Positions 1-9,130 of a DNA stretch of 64,000 bases are shown one piece after another. The stretch is from NCBI RefSeq assembly GCF_006439355.1, contig NZ_VFTG01000001.1, positions 186,001-250,000 on the forward strand, given 5' to 3'. Each line of letters begins with the position of its first letter. The first letter of the stretch is position 1. The position numbers were made by a program, and so were the translations under genes. This DNA is from Mesorhizobium sp. B4-1-3. GTDB lineage: Bacteria > Pseudomonadota > Alphaproteobacteria > Rhizobiales > Rhizobiaceae. The notes below the pieces were generated by a model. That model saw only the letters and a list, made by a program, of their open reading frames with translations, was not told the DNA's origin and ran no database searches.

Positions 1-396
1 GGCCCGGGCGAAGTCTGCGAGACCTGCGGCCATTCGCATGCACCGGATCCGGCGATGCTGTCGGGCGACCGCTTCGACTGGAAGACCGCCTGGTCGGCGG
101 TGGCCGCCGTCGGCATCCGCCCCTGCTCCGGCGCGCTGATCGTGCTCAGCTTCGCGCTGCTCAACGGCCTGTGGGTCGGCGGACTGCTGTCGGTGCTGGC
201 GATGTCGATCGGCACCGCGATCACCGTCTCTGCGCTGGCGACGATCGCCGTGCTTGCGAAGAACTGGGCGGTCTATTTCGCCGGCGACGGACGCATCGGC
301 AACCGCATCCATTCCATCGTCGAGATCGGTGGCGCCGCCTTCATCTTCCTGGTCGGACTGCTGCTTCTGTCGGCCAGCCTATCGGGCGGCGCCTGA
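1..396 (+). CDS. NicO-type nickel/cobalt exporter, C-terminal part
   Basis: The frame is open from the first base, so the gene begins left of the window; 131 residues are visible. They include a His/Cys-bearing loop (about residues 6-14, CETCGHSHA), then the family-like segment GIRPCSGALIVLS followed by three or four hydrophobic helices. The Arg-Pro-Cys-Ser-Gly stretch and the helix pattern resemble the C-terminal half of NicO/RcnA-like inner-membrane exporters of nickel or cobalt. It converges on the dehydrogenase gene ending 7 bases away. The metal is not decidable from this fragment; an exporter role is inferred from the family. Confidence 0.75.
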   Translation, partial: GPGEVCETCGHSHAPDPAMLSGDRFDWKTAWSAVAAVGIRPCSGALIVLSFALLNGLWVGGLLSVLAMSIGTAITVSALATIAVLAKNWAVYFAGDGRIGNRIHSIVEIGGAAFIFLVGLLLLSASLSGGA

Positions 397-402
397 GGCC
401 GG

Positions 403-1377
403 TCAGGCGATCTTCCCACCAAGCTCATCCTCGATATGCGCGCGGATGATTTCGTCGAAATTCTTCTCGGCTGCAAAACCCAGTTCGCGTGAGCGGCGCG
501 CCTCGAAGCGCGTCGGCCAGCCTTTGACGATCGCCCAGATCGTCTCGTCGGGCTGCTCACGGATCCGCTTCGCGACCGCGGCGCCGGCGATGCGCTCCAG
601 CGCCTCGATCTGCTCGCCAACGGTGACGGCGACGCCCGGCATTGTGAGGTTGCGGCGCGGACCGACCTTGTCACCGTCGATTTCGGCCGCATGGATGAGG
701 AAATTGACCGCCGAGCGCGGACTGGCATGGGTGTGCAGCACCGAGCGTGGCACCGGCAGGATCGCTTCCTGCCCGGCGAGCGGCTCGCGGATGATGCCGG
801 AGAAGAAGCTGGAGGCCGCCTTGTTCGGCTTGCCGGGGCGCACGCAGATCGTCGGCAGCCGGATGCCGATACCGTCGAAGAAGCCGCGCCGCGTGTAATC
901 GGCGAGCAGCGCCTCGCTCATCTGCTTCTGCGTGCCGTAAGAGGTGAGCGGCGTCGGATGGAATTCGTCCGGGATGACATCCGGGAACGGCGCTCCGAAC
1001 ACGGCGATCGACGAGGTGAAGACAAGGCGCGGCGCAAACGCCGCCAGCCGCACCGCGTCGAACAGCGCGCGCGTGCCGTCGAGATTGACGCGGTAGCCGA
1101 GGTCGAAATTTGCTTCCGCCTCGCCCGAGACGATACCCGCCAGGTGGAAGATCACGTCCGGGCGCGGAGCCACGAGAGCCGCCATGGCCCCAGGGGACGA
1201 CAGATCGCCGGTATGAAGTGAGACATCGACGCCCGTGAGCGCCGGTGCCTGCGGCGCCACGATGTCATGCAGGTCGAGCGCCGTTATCTTGCGCCCGCGC
1301 AGCATACCGTCCTTGGCGAGCCGCGCGATAAGCTTGCGGCCGACCATGCCGGCCGCGCCCGTGATCAGAATTCGCAT
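403..1377 (-). CDS. denD: NAD-dependent epimerase/dehydratase, D-erythronate dehydrogenase-like
   Basis: 324-residue extended SDR. The N-terminus MRILITGAAGMVGRKL carries the GxxGxxG nucleotide-binding loop; the active-site pair appears as YGTQK, after an ASSI-like strand (FTSSIAVFG). Segments such as VSGEAEANFDLGYRVNLDGT match DenD, which oxidises D-erythronate to 2-oxo-tetronate. The ATG at 1377 lies 2 bases after the stop of the small membrane protein gene; in-frame codons further upstream would overlap that gene. The usual partners of the tetronate pathway (OtnK, OtnC, OtnI) are not nearby, so the exact substrate is less sure than the family. Confidence 0.78.
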   Translation of the reverse strand: MRILITGAAGMVGRKLIARLAKDGMLRGRKITALDLHDIVAPQAPALTGVDVSLHTGDLSSPGAMAALVAPRPDVIFHLAGIVSGEAEANFDLGYRVNLDGTRALFDAVRLAAFAPRLVFTSSIAVFGAPFPDVIPDEFHPTPLTSYGTQKQMSEALLADYTRRGFFDGIGIRLPTICVRPGKPNKAASSFFSGIIREPLAGQEAILPVPRSVLHTHASPRSAVNFLIHAAEIDGDKVGPRRNLTMPGVAVTVGEQIEALERIAGAAVAKRIREQPDETIWAIVKGWPTRFEARRSRELGFAAEKNFDEIIRAHIEDELGGKIA

Positions 1378-1379
1378 CT

Positions 1380-1586
1380 TCAGAGACCTTTCTTGCGCTG
1401 GCTGCGTCCGCGCAGCCACAGGACGACGAACAGACCGACCATGAAGACCACGGCGATGACGGCCGCCAGCACCGTCGACACCTTGCCCGCGGCCAGCATG
1501 ATGGCCGGCAGGAAATAGGCGGAGAGGCCGAACAGCAGCAATATCACCGCTGCGGCGATCGCCGCGTTCCTTGTGTCACGGTCCAT
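1380..1586 (-). CDS. small two-helix membrane protein
   Basis: 68 residues: a short charged start (MDRDTRN), a first hydrophobic helix at about 8-28, a second at about 35-57, and a basic tail ending RGRSQRKKGL, which by the positive-inside rule should face the cytoplasm. No family is recognised. It sits 51 bases behind the CDF exporter gene and 2 bases ahead of the DenD-like gene, so it is probably cotranscribed with them. Spacing and a sensible membrane topology support it as a real gene; its function is unknown. Confidence 0.6.
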   Translation of the reverse strand: MDRDTRNAAIAAAVILLLFGLSAYFLPAIMLAAGKVSTVLAAVIAVVFMVGLFVVLWLRGRSQRKKGL

Positions 1587-1637
1587 CAGCTGGCGGTCCT
1601 CGTTTCGAGGCTGTTCGGTTTCATCGTCGCGGCGGGA

Positions 1638-2633
1638 TCAGTGATAATGCCGGCGATCGGCAGGCGCGCCATGCGCGTGGTCGTGATCATGGTGATGGTC
1701 ATGCTCGTCATGGCTGTCGGCGCACTGTCCGAATTCGGGCTCGACCGTGGCATGGTCGATCCCGTGCTTGGCCGCAAGCCGCTTCTTGATGGCGCTGACC
1801 ACGATATGCGGATCGACGCCGTCGTTCAGGCAGGCATGCAGCGTCGCCATGTTGGAGGTGCCGTCGAGCGACCAGACATGCATGTGATGCACCTCGCGCA
1901 CGCCCTTGACCGCGCCCTCGATGTCCTTGGCGATCACGTCGCGGTCAAGGCTTGCCGGCACGCCTTCGAGCAGGACATGCGCCGCCTCGCGCATCAGCGA
2001 CCATGCTGTCGAAAGAATGAGCAACGACACCAGCACCGACAGGATGGGATCGATCGGCGTCCATCCCGTCGCCACGATGATGATGGCGGCGACGATCGCC
2101 GCCGCGGAACCCAAGAGGTCGCCCAGCACGTGCAGGATGGCGCCGCGCATATTCAGGCTCTCGCGGTCTCCGCCATGCAGCACGAAGAAGGAGGCGATGT
2201 TGACCAGCAGACCTGCCACCGCCACCACCAGCATCGGCCCGCCGAGCACCGGCGCCGGATTCATCAGCCGCCCCCAGGCCTCGTAGACGATCCAGAGCGC
2301 GATGGCGAAGATGGCGATGCCGTTGCTGTAGGCGACCAGCGTCTTCACCCGGGCGAAGCCGTAGGTGAGACGGCCGGTGGCCGGACGCCCCGCCAGATGG
2401 AACGCATACCAGGCAAGGCCGAGCGCGATCGAGTCGGCGAGCATATGGCCAGCATCCGCGAGCAACGCCAGCGATCCGGTGAGCAGACCGCCGAGCACCT
2501 CGGCGACCATGAAACCGCCAGTCAGGCAGGCCGCGATCAGCACCCGCTTCTTGTCGGTCGAGCCATGTACATGGCCGGCGCCATGGCTGTGACCGGCCGG
2601 GCCATGATCGTGCGAAGCGTGGTCATGCGCCAT
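1638..2633 (-). CDS. cation diffusion facilitator (CDF) metal exporter
   Basis: 331 residues with six predicted membrane helices between about residues 30 and 215 and a cytoplasmic C-terminal domain. The metal-site pairs of the family are visible as HxxxD in DAGHMLADS (helix 2) and again in LHVLGDLLG (helix 5). Both ends are very His-rich: HDHASHDHG and further His pairs at the N-terminus, HDEHDHHHDHDHAHG at the C-terminus, as in ZitB/CzcD-type zinc exporters. It exchanges Zn2+, or a related divalent metal, for protons at the inner membrane. It lies 59 bases downstream of the GNAT gene on the same strand, with metal export also suggested at the window's left edge. Confidence 0.9.
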   Translation of the reverse strand: MAHDHASHDHGPAGHSHGAGHVHGSTDKKRVLIAACLTGGFMVAEVLGGLLTGSLALLADAGHMLADSIALGLAWYAFHLAGRPATGRLTYGFARVKTLVAYSNGIAIFAIALWIVYEAWGRLMNPAPVLGGPMLVVAVAGLLVNIASFFVLHGGDRESLNMRGAILHVLGDLLGSAAAIVAAIIIVATGWTPIDPILSVLVSLLILSTAWSLMREAAHVLLEGVPASLDRDVIAKDIEGAVKGVREVHHMHVWSLDGTSNMATLHACLNDGVDPHIVVSAIKKRLAAKHGIDHATVEPEFGQCADSHDEHDHHHDHDHAHGAPADRRHYH

Positions 2634-2692
2634 GGATGAACTCCAATCTGACCTTGCCCGGCAAGCGGTTTCCCGCTTCCGGAGGTCGTGGT

Positions 2693-3379
2693 CTATGCGC
2701 CGAAGTCGGCCCGAAAATCCTCAAGCCGCCGCTTCTGGCCGCCTTCGTCATCGAAATTCGCCGGATCGAGCCAGCCTTCATAGGCTTTGCGCAAGGCCGG
2801 CCATTCCTTGTCGATGATCGAATACCACGCCGTATCGCGGTTTTCACCCTTGACCACAAGGTGCTGGCGGAAAATGCCTTCGAACTTGAAGCCGAAGCGC
2901 TCGGCGGCGCGCTTGGAAGGCTCGTTGCGGTTGTTGCATTTCCACTCGTAGCGGCGGTAGCCGAGTTCGTCGAAAAGATATTTCGCGAACAGGAACTGCG
3001 CCTCGGTTGCCGCCGGCTTGCGCGAAATCAGCGGCCCCCAATAGATGTTGCCGATTTCGCCGACGCCGTTGTTGGCGTCGATGCGCATCAGCGTCTGGCG
3101 TCCGGCAATCTTGCCGCTCGCCTTGTCGATGACGGTGAAGAACAGCGGATCCTCGCTGGCTTCGGCCTTGTCGAGCCAGGGCTGGAAGGCGGCGCGGGTT
3201 TCCGGCGGGTAGTCGGGCAGCCAGGCGAAACGTCCGCCGGCATCGGAAACCGAGGAGGCCTCGTAGAGGCCGTCGCCATGTTTTCCTGCGCTCAGCGGCT
3301 CGAGCCGGACGGTGCGTCCCTCGATCGCTTTGCGTTGCGGCCGCGGGCGCGGCTGCCAATTCTTCAGATCTTCCGACAC
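2693..3379 (-). CDS. GNAT-family N-acetyltransferase (RimJ/RimL type)
   Basis: 228 residues from a GTG start (VSEDLKNWQP...), preceded by GGAG 9-10 bases upstream. The segment IEGRTVRLEPL opens the RimJ/RimL-like fold, and EIGNIYWGPLISRKPAATEA through YEWKCNNRNEPSKRAAERFGFKFEG carries the acetyl-CoA binding region and the typical C-terminal strand. Such enzymes acetylate protein N-termini or small amines; the substrate here is unknown. A longer ATG-started frame reaches 3526 but would overlap the divergent aminotransferase start at 3463, so the GTG is preferred. The 83-base gap to that gene is a shared divergent promoter region. Confidence 0.82.
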   Translation of the reverse strand: MSEDLKNWQPRPRPQRKAIEGRTVRLEPLSAGKHGDGLYEASSVSDAGGRFAWLPDYPPETRAAFQPWLDKAEASEDPLFFTVIDKASGKIAGRQTLMRIDANNGVGEIGNIYWGPLISRKPAATEAQFLFAKYLFDELGYRRYEWKCNNRNEPSKRAAERFGFKFEGIFRQHLVVKGENRDTAWYSIIDKEWPALRKAYEGWLDPANFDDEGGQKRRLEDFRADFGA

Positions 3380-3462
3380 CGGCCACTCCAATCCGTTTGA
3401 CTTTTGCTGCCGGACGGTCACAAAAACGCTCGCCCACAGAAAGAACCACAGGGACGGGAAAA

Positions 3463-4647
3463 ATGCTCCACACGATCGCGGCCTTCGACCGGCTCGGCGA
3501 GGAAAACGCCTTCGCAGTGCTGGCAAGGGCCACCGCGCTTGCCCATCAGGGCCGCGATATCATCAATCTCGGCATCGGCCAGCCCGACTTCAAGACGCCG
3601 CAGCACATCGTGGAGGCGGCGATCAAGGCGCTGCGCGACGGCCACCACGGCTACACGCCGGCAAACGGCCTCTTGGCCACGCGCGAGGCTGTCGTGCGCC
3701 GCACGCTGACCACCACCGGCGTAGAGGTGTCGCCTGAGAATGTGATGATCCTGCCCGGCGGCAAGCCGACCATGTTCGCCGCGATCCTGATGTTCGGCGA
3801 GGCGGGCACCGAGATCCTCTATCCCGATCCCGGCTTTCCCATCTACCGCTCGATGATCGAGTTTACCGGCGCCACGCCGGTGCCGGTGCCGATCCGAGAG
3901 GAGAACGGCTTTGCCTTCTCGGCCGACGAGACGCTGGCGCTGATCACGCCCAGGACCAGGCTGCTGATCCTCAATTCGCCCGCCAACCCGACCGGCGGCG
4001 TCACCCCGCGGACCGAGATCGAGAAACTGGTCAAGGGTCTGGAAAAGCACCCTGATGTCGCAATCATGTCGGACGAGATCTACGACGGCATGACTTACGA
4101 CGGCGAGAAGCACTGCTCGCTGCTCAACTTCCCCGAAATCCGCGACCGGCTGATCGTGCTCAACGGCTGGTCGAAGACCTGGGCGATGACCGGCTGGCGC
4201 ATGGGCTGGTCGATCTGGCCGAACGGCGAGAAGGGTGCGCATCTCTATGACAAGGTGCGCAAGCTGGCGGTGAACTGCTGGTCCTGCGTCAACGCGCCGA
4301 GCCAGTTTGCCGGCATCGCCGCGATCGACGGCCCGCAGCACGATGTCGACAAGATGATGCGCGCCTTCGACAAGCGCAGGAAGATCGTGGTCGAAGGGCT
4401 GAACGCGCTGCCAGGCATTTCCTGCATCACGCCGAAGGGCGCCTTCTACGCCTTCCCCAACGTTTCGAAGACCGGCTGGAAGGCCAAGAAGCTTGCCTCG
4501 GCGCTGCTCGAGGATGCCGGCGTGGCGCTCATCGGCGGCCCCGATTTCGGCATTCTCGGCGAAGGGTATATCCGCCTTTCCTACGCCAATTCCGAGGAGA
4601 ACATCCTGCGCGCGCTGGAGCGGATCGAGGCGTTTCTGAAGAAGTGA
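3463..4647 (+). CDS. class I/II PLP-dependent aminotransferase
   Basis: 394 residues, typical length for a fold-type I aminotransferase. Visible are the N-terminal INLGIGQPDF, the NSPANPTGG motif that holds the carboxylate, the SDEIYDG segment that contacts the PLP ring, and SKTWAMTGWRMGW with the Schiff-base lysine at residue 238. The ATG at 3463 follows a GGGACGGG stretch; an upstream in-frame start at 3397 would run into the acetyltransferase promoter. Aspartate or aromatic amino acid specificity is possible, but nothing decides it. It converges with the SDR gene 12 bases downstream. Confidence 0.88.
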   Translation: MLHTIAAFDRLGEENAFAVLARATALAHQGRDIINLGIGQPDFKTPQHIVEAAIKALRDGHHGYTPANGLLATREAVVRRTLTTTGVEVSPENVMILPGGKPTMFAAILMFGEAGTEILYPDPGFPIYRSMIEFTGATPVPVPIREENGFAFSADETLALITPRTRLLILNSPANPTGGVTPRTEIEKLVKGLEKHPDVAIMSDEIYDGMTYDGEKHCSLLNFPEIRDRLIVLNGWSKTWAMTGWRMGWSIWPNGEKGAHLYDKVRKLAVNCWSCVNAPSQFAGIAAIDGPQHDVDKMMRAFDKRRKIVVEGLNALPGISCITPKGAFYAFPNVSKTGWKAKKLASALLEDAGVALIGGPDFGILGEGYIRLSYANSEENILRALERIEAFLKK

Positions 4648-4659
4648 CCCGTCAGGCGC

Positions 4660-5421
4660 TTATCCGCGCCCGACAAACGGCATCTTCGTCGCCATCACCG
4701 TCATGAACAAAACATTCGCATCGAGCGGCAGACTGGCCATGTGCAGCACCGCGTCGGCGACCCGCTGCACGTCCATCACTGCCTCGGCGGCGATAGAGCC
4801 ATTGGCCTGCGGCACGCCGACCGTCATCGGCTGCGCCATCTCGGTCAGCGCATTGCCGATGTCGATCTGGCCGCAGGCGATGTCGAAAGGCCGGCCGTCG
4901 AGCGCCAGCGTCTTGGTGAGGCCGGTGATCGCATGCTTGGTCGCCGTATAGGGCGCGGAGCCGGGGCGTGGCGCATAGGCCGACACCGAGCCGTTGTTGA
5001 TGATGCGGCCACCCATCGGCTTCTGCCTTCGCATCGCGCCGAATGCCGCGCGGGCGCACAGGAACGAGCCGGTGAGATTGACGCCGACGACATCGTTCCA
5101 GACCTCGACCGGGATCTCGTCGATCAGCGTCGATTTGTAGCCCATGCCGGCATTGTTGAAGAGCAGGTCGACGCGGCCGAAGGCCTCGAGCACGGTCTCG
5201 AACATGTCGTCGACCTCCTCGGCCTTGCTGATGTCGCAGGCGACGGCCAATGCCTTGGCCTGCGTCTTGCCCGCATCGGCGATCGCCTCTTCCAGCAGCG
5301 TCTTGCGGCGGCCGCAGAACACCGTGTTCCAGCCCGCCTGGAGCAGCGCCGTGGCGACGCTCTTGCCGATGCCGGTGCCGGCGCCGGTAATGATAGCGGT
5401 TTTCTCTACTATGGCTGTCAT
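4660..5421 (-). CDS. SDR-family oxidoreductase
   Basis: 253 residues, classical SDR: TGAGTGIGKS (TGxxxGxG, residues about 12-21), the NNAG motif in LFNNAGMGY, then the Ser strand (NNGSVSAYAPRPGSAPY) and the YTATK active site. Cofactor is NAD(P)H; the alcohol or ketone substrate is unknown. The ATG at 5421 has GGAGG at good spacing; the in-frame codon at 5457 lacks one. Its 3' end converges on the aminotransferase, which could be coincidence. Confidence 0.87.
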   Translation of the reverse strand: MTAIVEKTAIITGAGTGIGKSVATALLQAGWNTVFCGRRKTLLEEAIADAGKTQAKALAVACDISKAEEVDDMFETVLEAFGRVDLLFNNAGMGYKSTLIDEIPVEVWNDVVGVNLTGSFLCARAAFGAMRRQKPMGGRIINNGSVSAYAPRPGSAPYTATKHAITGLTKTLALDGRPFDIACGQIDIGNALTEMAQPMTVGVPQANGSIAAEAVMDVQRVADAVLHMASLPLDANVLFMTVMATKMPFVGRG

Positions 5422-5510
5422 CGCCGTCCTCCGGTCATGCTTGCAAAGACGTGGCATCGCAAATGCCTGGGGTCATGGCAAGCCGCTGTTGGCAATAAAG
5501 AAAAGACCAA

Positions 5511-5538
5511 CAAAAAGGGCGGCCATCGGCGACCGCCC
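5511..5538 (-). terminator. probable rho-independent terminator of the TerB/DUF533 gene
   Basis: On the minus strand a 6-bp GC stem (GGGCGG/CCGCCC, plus-strand 5517-5522 and 5533-5538, 10-base loop) is followed by five T residues. It lies about 110 bases past the stop at 5648 and ahead of the SDR gene, so it would separate the two leftward genes. Confidence 0.5.
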
Positions 5539-5647
5539 CGATCTGAACCGCGCTTGGGAGGAGGAAAAGCCGGTCCGACTGATTAGAATGATGCGCTTGC
5601 TGGGTGAACGAGAAGTTAACGGCAACCGCACCCGCTAACCCTGGTGT

Positions 5648-6379
5648 TTACCAAGGCGAACTTGGAGCGCTTCCGGCAGGCACTTTGGCAGCCGAAACCG
5701 TCGCCTCAACATGATCGACCAGAGCGTCCGGGAGGCCGAGGCGGCCGGCCAGCAGGTCGAGATAACCGCGCTCGGCGCGTGTGTCGGGATCGATGGTAAG
5801 CCGCGAGGCGGTGTAGAGCTCGAGCTTCTGCGCATCGGTCTTGGCGCCGGCGACCAGCGTGTCGAGATCGAGCGGGCTTTCGAGTTCGGCAAGCAGGAAT
5901 TTTTCCGCTTCGGCGCCAATACCGGCGAGCTTGAGCTTGTCGGCGATCTTCTTGCGCTCTTCGTCATCGACATGGCCGTCGGCCTTCGCCGCCGAGATCA
6001 TCGCCCTGACCAGTGTCAGCGTGAACTCGGCCTCGCCTTGCGGCGCCTGCGAGGGATGGAAGGCGCTGTCGGCCGGCGCCGGCAGCAACTCCGGCTCGCC
6101 TGATGAAGGCGCCTGCTCCGGCGCTTTGCCGGCCTTGTAGTTCTGGTAGGCCTTGTATGCGAGGCCACCGATCGCGGCCAGGCCGCCAAGCTTGATGGCC
6201 GCGCCAGTCACCTGCCGGCCGGTACCCGTGCCGAGCAGCACTGCGGCCAGCGCGCCGGCGGCCAGCGGATTGTCCTTCGCCATCTGCACCGCCTGCCCCG
6301 CCTTGTCGCGAACGGTCGAGCCCGTGCCGGGAATTTGCGAGCCGAGAAGGTCGTCGAGCAGCTTCTTGGGGTCGAGCAT
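5648..6379 (-). CDS. TerB/DUF533-family protein with Gly/Ala-rich membrane-like segment
   Basis: 243 residues starting MLDPKKLLDDLLG after a good GGAGG site. Residues about 36-72 form a Gly/Ala/Leu-rich segment (NPLAAGALAAVLLGTG, then GGLAAIGGLAYKAYQNY), a likely membrane-associated stretch. A Pro/Glu-rich spacer follows, then a helical domain (about 110-235: LVRAMISAAKADGHVDDEERKKI ...) with the acidic DGHVDDEE loop typical of TerB and DUF533 proteins. E. coli YebE is a relative. The role is unknown; TerB-like folds are often linked to metal or stress responses. An upstream in-frame start at 6742 overlaps trhO and has no ribosome site. Confidence 0.8.
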   Translation of the reverse strand: MLDPKKLLDDLLGSQIPGTGSTVRDKAGQAVQMAKDNPLAAGALAAVLLGTGTGRQVTGAAIKLGGLAAIGGLAYKAYQNYKAGKAPEQAPSSGEPELLPAPADSAFHPSQAPQGEAEFTLTLVRAMISAAKADGHVDDEERKKIADKLKLAGIGAEAEKFLLAELESPLDLDTLVAGAKTDAQKLELYTASRLTIDPDTRAERGYLDLLAGRLGLPDALVDHVEATVSAAKVPAGSAPSSPW

Positions 6380-6495
6380 CAATGCCTCCAGAATTGGCCC
6401 GGCCGAATGCGCGCGGGCAAGGTTTCGGACCGGCAAGAGGTAGGCCCCGCGCTTTGGCATTACAATGACGGGCGACTTTTCGGTCGCAGGCCGCC

Positions 6496-7425
6496 CTAAT
6501 TGCCGATATGGCGCTTGCCGCCGCGCGCTTGCGCAAGTTCGACCTGGCGGTGGCGTTCGGCATAGCGCTCGCGATCCGCATCGGACCGCGCCTCGAAGCA
6601 ATGCGGGCATGAAACGCCGATTGTATATTTCGGCGACAGCCGGTCCTCGACCGTCAGCGGGTGCCGGCAGGCGCGGCAGAGCTCCGCCTCGCCTTCGGCC
6701 AGACCATGCGAGACGGACACACGCTCGTCGAAGACGAAACATTCGCCTTGCCAGAGGCTCTCCTCTGCCGGCACTTCTTCGAGGTATTTCAGGATGCCCC
6801 CCTTGAGATGGAAGACGTTTTTGAGGCCGAGCGACTTCACATAGGCCGTCGCCTTCTCGCAGCGAATGCCGCCGGTACAGAACATCGCCATCTTGCGGCC
6901 TTCGAGCTCCTCGCGGTGCTCTTCCACCCAGGCCGGGAACTCGCGGAAGCTGGAGGTCTTCGGGTCGACCGCGCCCTTGAACGTGCCGAGCGAGACTTCA
7001 TAAGCGTTGCGGGTGTCGATGACGACGGTTTCGGCATCCAGGATCAGCGCGTTCCAGTCGGCCGGCGCGACATAGGTGCCGGCGCTGGTCGCCGAGTCGA
7101 TATCCTCGACGCCCATAGTGACGATCTCGCGCTTCAGCCGCACCTTCATCCGGTGGAACGGCGTCTCTGCGGCGCTGCTGTATTTGACTTCCAGCCCGGC
7201 AAGGCCTTCGATGGCCTGCAGATGGTCAATGAGCGCGGCGATCGCCTCCTGGCTGCCGGCGACGGTGCCGTTGATGCCTTCATGCGCCAGAAGCAGCGTA
7301 CCCTTGATGCCGCGCCCGCAGCAGAAGGCGGCGAGCGGCGCGCGCAAGGCCTCGTATCCGTCGAGCCGCGCGAATTTATAGAGCGCGGCGACGCAGACGG
7401 GCTGAATTTCCTTGGCTATCGTCAT
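6496..7425 (-). CDS. trhO: tRNA uridine(34) hydroxylase TrhO (rhodanese fold)
   Basis: 309 residues from [10 protein letters not shown]; an ATG 6 bases upstream (7431) is equally possible. Order: N-terminal domain with [19 protein letters not shown], then a rhodanese domain ([14 protein letters not shown] ... FREFPAWV) with the reactive-Cys loop [11 protein letters not shown], then [12 protein letters not shown], and a C-terminal Cys-rich segment (CRACRHPL ... CPHC), probably metal-binding. This is the YceA/TrhO family, which hydroxylates U34 of certain tRNAs towards 5-hydroxyuridine. It is transcribed away from KDPG aldolase, 146 bases off. Confidence 0.92.
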   Translation of the reverse strand: MTIAKEIQPVCVAALYKFARLDGYEALRAPLAAFCCGRGIKGTLLLAHEGINGTVAGSQEAIAALIDHLQAIEGLAGLEVKYSSAAETPFHRMKVRLKREIVTMGVEDIDSATSAGTYVAPADWNALILDAETVVIDTRNAYEVSLGTFKGAVDPKTSSFREFPAWVEEHREELEGRKMAMFCTGGIRCEKATAYVKSLGLKNVFHLKGGILKYLEEVPAEESLWQGECFVFDERVSVSHGLAEGEAELCRACRHPLTVEDRLSPKYTIGVSCPHCFEARSDADRERYAERHRQVELAQARGGKRHIGN

Positions 7426-7571
7426 GGCCATGCCACTAGACCGTGCTGAAAGCCGTTTCAAGGCAAAGCAGGAAGGTGGTCAGGTGCGCGGCATCGCGAC
7501 ACGCCGGGCTTCGTGGACTTGAGCGAACCCTTCTGCTAATCGGTTTAAAAGATCGAAATGGAGACCAGCAC

Positions 7572-8210
7572 ATGACCAGCAAGACCGAAAAGCTTCTGTC
7601 GCTCCTCAATGGTCAGCCGGTCATCCCCGTGCTCAAGATCGCCAATGTCGCCGATGCGGTGCCGCTCGCGCGCGCTTTGTCGCGCGGCGGCTTGCGGGCC
7701 ATCGAGATCACTCTGCGTACCGCCGACGCGCTGGAGGCGATCCGCCGCGTCGCGGCCGAAGTGGAGGAAGCGGTTGTCGGCGCCGGCACCATTCTCGACG
7801 CCAGGCAGTTCGACGAAGCGGCCGCCGCCGGCTCGAAATTCATCGTCAGCCCGGGCATCACCAGCCAGCTTCTCGACGCGGCCAAGGACAGCCCGGTGCC
7901 GCTGCTGCCCGGCGCCATCACGCCCGGTGAGATCATGGCCGCGCGCGAGGCCGGCCTGCGCTTCCTGAAATTCTTCCCGGCCGAGCAGTCCGGCGGCATC
8001 GCTTCGCTGAAAGCCTTCGCCTCGCCGCTGGCGGACGTGAAATTCTGCCCGACCGGCGGCATAACGGCCAAGAACGCCGCCGACTATCTGAGCCTGCCCA
8101 ACGTCATCTGCGTCGGCGGCTCCTGGGTGGCGCCGGACGATCTCATCAAGGCCGGCAAGTGGGACCAGATCGAAGCGCTGGCGCGTGAGGCGAGCAAGCT
8201 CAAGAAGTAG
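7572..8210 (+). CDS. eda: KDPG / 2-keto-4-hydroxyglutarate aldolase
   Basis: 212 residues, the usual length of Eda. It cleaves 2-keto-3-deoxy-6-phosphogluconate into pyruvate and glyceraldehyde-3-phosphate in the Entner-Doudoroff route. The catalytic glutamate sits in AIEITLRT and the Schiff-base lysine in FLKFFPAE; VGAGTILD and KFCPTGGI are phosphate-binding loops. GGAG is nine bases before the ATG. No edd or zwf is adjacent, so this copy stands alone. It converges on the SDR gene at 8220 with only 9 bases between stops. Confidence 0.93.
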   Translation: MTSKTEKLLSLLNGQPVIPVLKIANVADAVPLARALSRGGLRAIEITLRTADALEAIRRVAAEVEEAVVGAGTILDARQFDEAAAAGSKFIVSPGITSQLLDAAKDSPVPLLPGAITPGEIMAAREAGLRFLKFFPAEQSGGIASLKAFASPLADVKFCPTGGITAKNAADYLSLPNVICVGGSWVAPDDLIKAGKWDQIEALAREASKLKK

Positions 8211-8219
8211 TCAGCGCTT

Positions 8220-8972
8220 TCACCAGGGCAGCGCGCCGTTCTCATCGAAATAACCGCCGGTCGGTCCGCCGGGCTTCAGCGTCGCCAGCCGCACGATGAT
8301 CTCGGCCGCCTGCTGCACCGTGCGGCCGCCTTTGTGCGCATTGAGGTCCGTCGCGGTGTAGCCGGGAGCGGCGGCATTGACCATGACGCCGCGCGGCGCG
8401 AGCTCCCTGGCGAAGGCGAGCGTAATGGCATTGAGCGCGGTCTTCGAGCTGCCATAGCCCATGACATTGGGCGACTGGCTGTTGCCGGACCCGCGCGCCA
8501 GCGATCCGAGATAGCTGCTCACCGTGACGATGCGGGAAGCGGGCGATGCCAGGAGCAGCGGCAGGATCGCTTGGGTGACCCGCACCGGACCGAAGACATT
8601 GACGTCATAGGTGGCTTTCATGTCAGCGATATTCTCGCGGCTCGGCGGCCGCTGATAGCGGCCGTCCGGGCCCAGTGCCTCGACATAGCCGGGCGCGATG
8701 CCGGCATTGTTGACCAGCACGTCCAGGCTGGGCGTCCGCGCTGCGACGGCTTTGGCCGCCGCCGCGACGCTGTCGTCGCTGGCGACGTCGAGCGCGAGCC
8801 ACTCGACATCCAGCCCTTCGTCGCGCAAGGCCTGCGCCGCGGTCTCGCCGCGCTCGGCGTCGCGAGCGCCGAGCCACACCTTGTAATCCAATGCCCCCAG
8901 TCGCCGGACGGTCTCACGGCCGATGCCCTTATTGGCGCCGGTCACCAGCGCATTCTTCGTCGTCATATCCAT
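8220..8972 (-). CDS. SDR-family oxidoreductase
   Basis: 250 residues. ALVTGANKGIGRETVRRL has the cofactor loop, LVNNAGIAPG the NNAG motif, SSYLGSLARG the Ser strand, and YGSSK the catalytic Tyr/Lys. The end (PGGPTGGYFDENGALPW) is typical of carbonyl-reductase-like SDRs that act on small xenobiotic or metabolic carbonyls. Starts at 8972 and 8966 are both possible; AGGAG suits either. It is divergent from an AraC-type regulator (158 bases apart), a common arrangement in which the regulator controls the SDR; that link is inference. Confidence 0.87.
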   Translation of the reverse strand: MDMTTKNALVTGANKGIGRETVRRLGALDYKVWLGARDAERGETAAQALRDEGLDVEWLALDVASDDSVAAAAKAVAARTPSLDVLVNNAGIAPGYVEALGPDGRYQRPPSRENIADMKATYDVNVFGPVRVTQAILPLLLASPASRIVTVSSYLGSLARGSGNSQSPNVMGYGSSKTALNAITLAFARELAPRGVMVNAAAPGYTATDLNAHKGGRTVQQAAEIIVRLATLKPGGPTGGYFDENGALPW

Positions 8973-9130
8973 GTCTCCTGTTCGGTGACCTAGAGATGAC
9001 GTGAGTTGGTCCGCTTCGCGCGCCGGAAGCTCTCATGCTCTTGCCCAATCCTCTCAAGCGCGCGTCGCCACGTGCGAGGCGCCGCCCTCGCTTGCTTGCG
9101 TGGCTGCCGTGGATCGGCAATGTTGAAACG

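Noticed and set aside
3380..3526. An ATG-started N-terminal extension of the GNAT gene.
   Set aside because: It would overlap the divergent aminotransferase start and adds Arg/Trp-rich sequence not part of the fold; the GTG at 3379 has a site.
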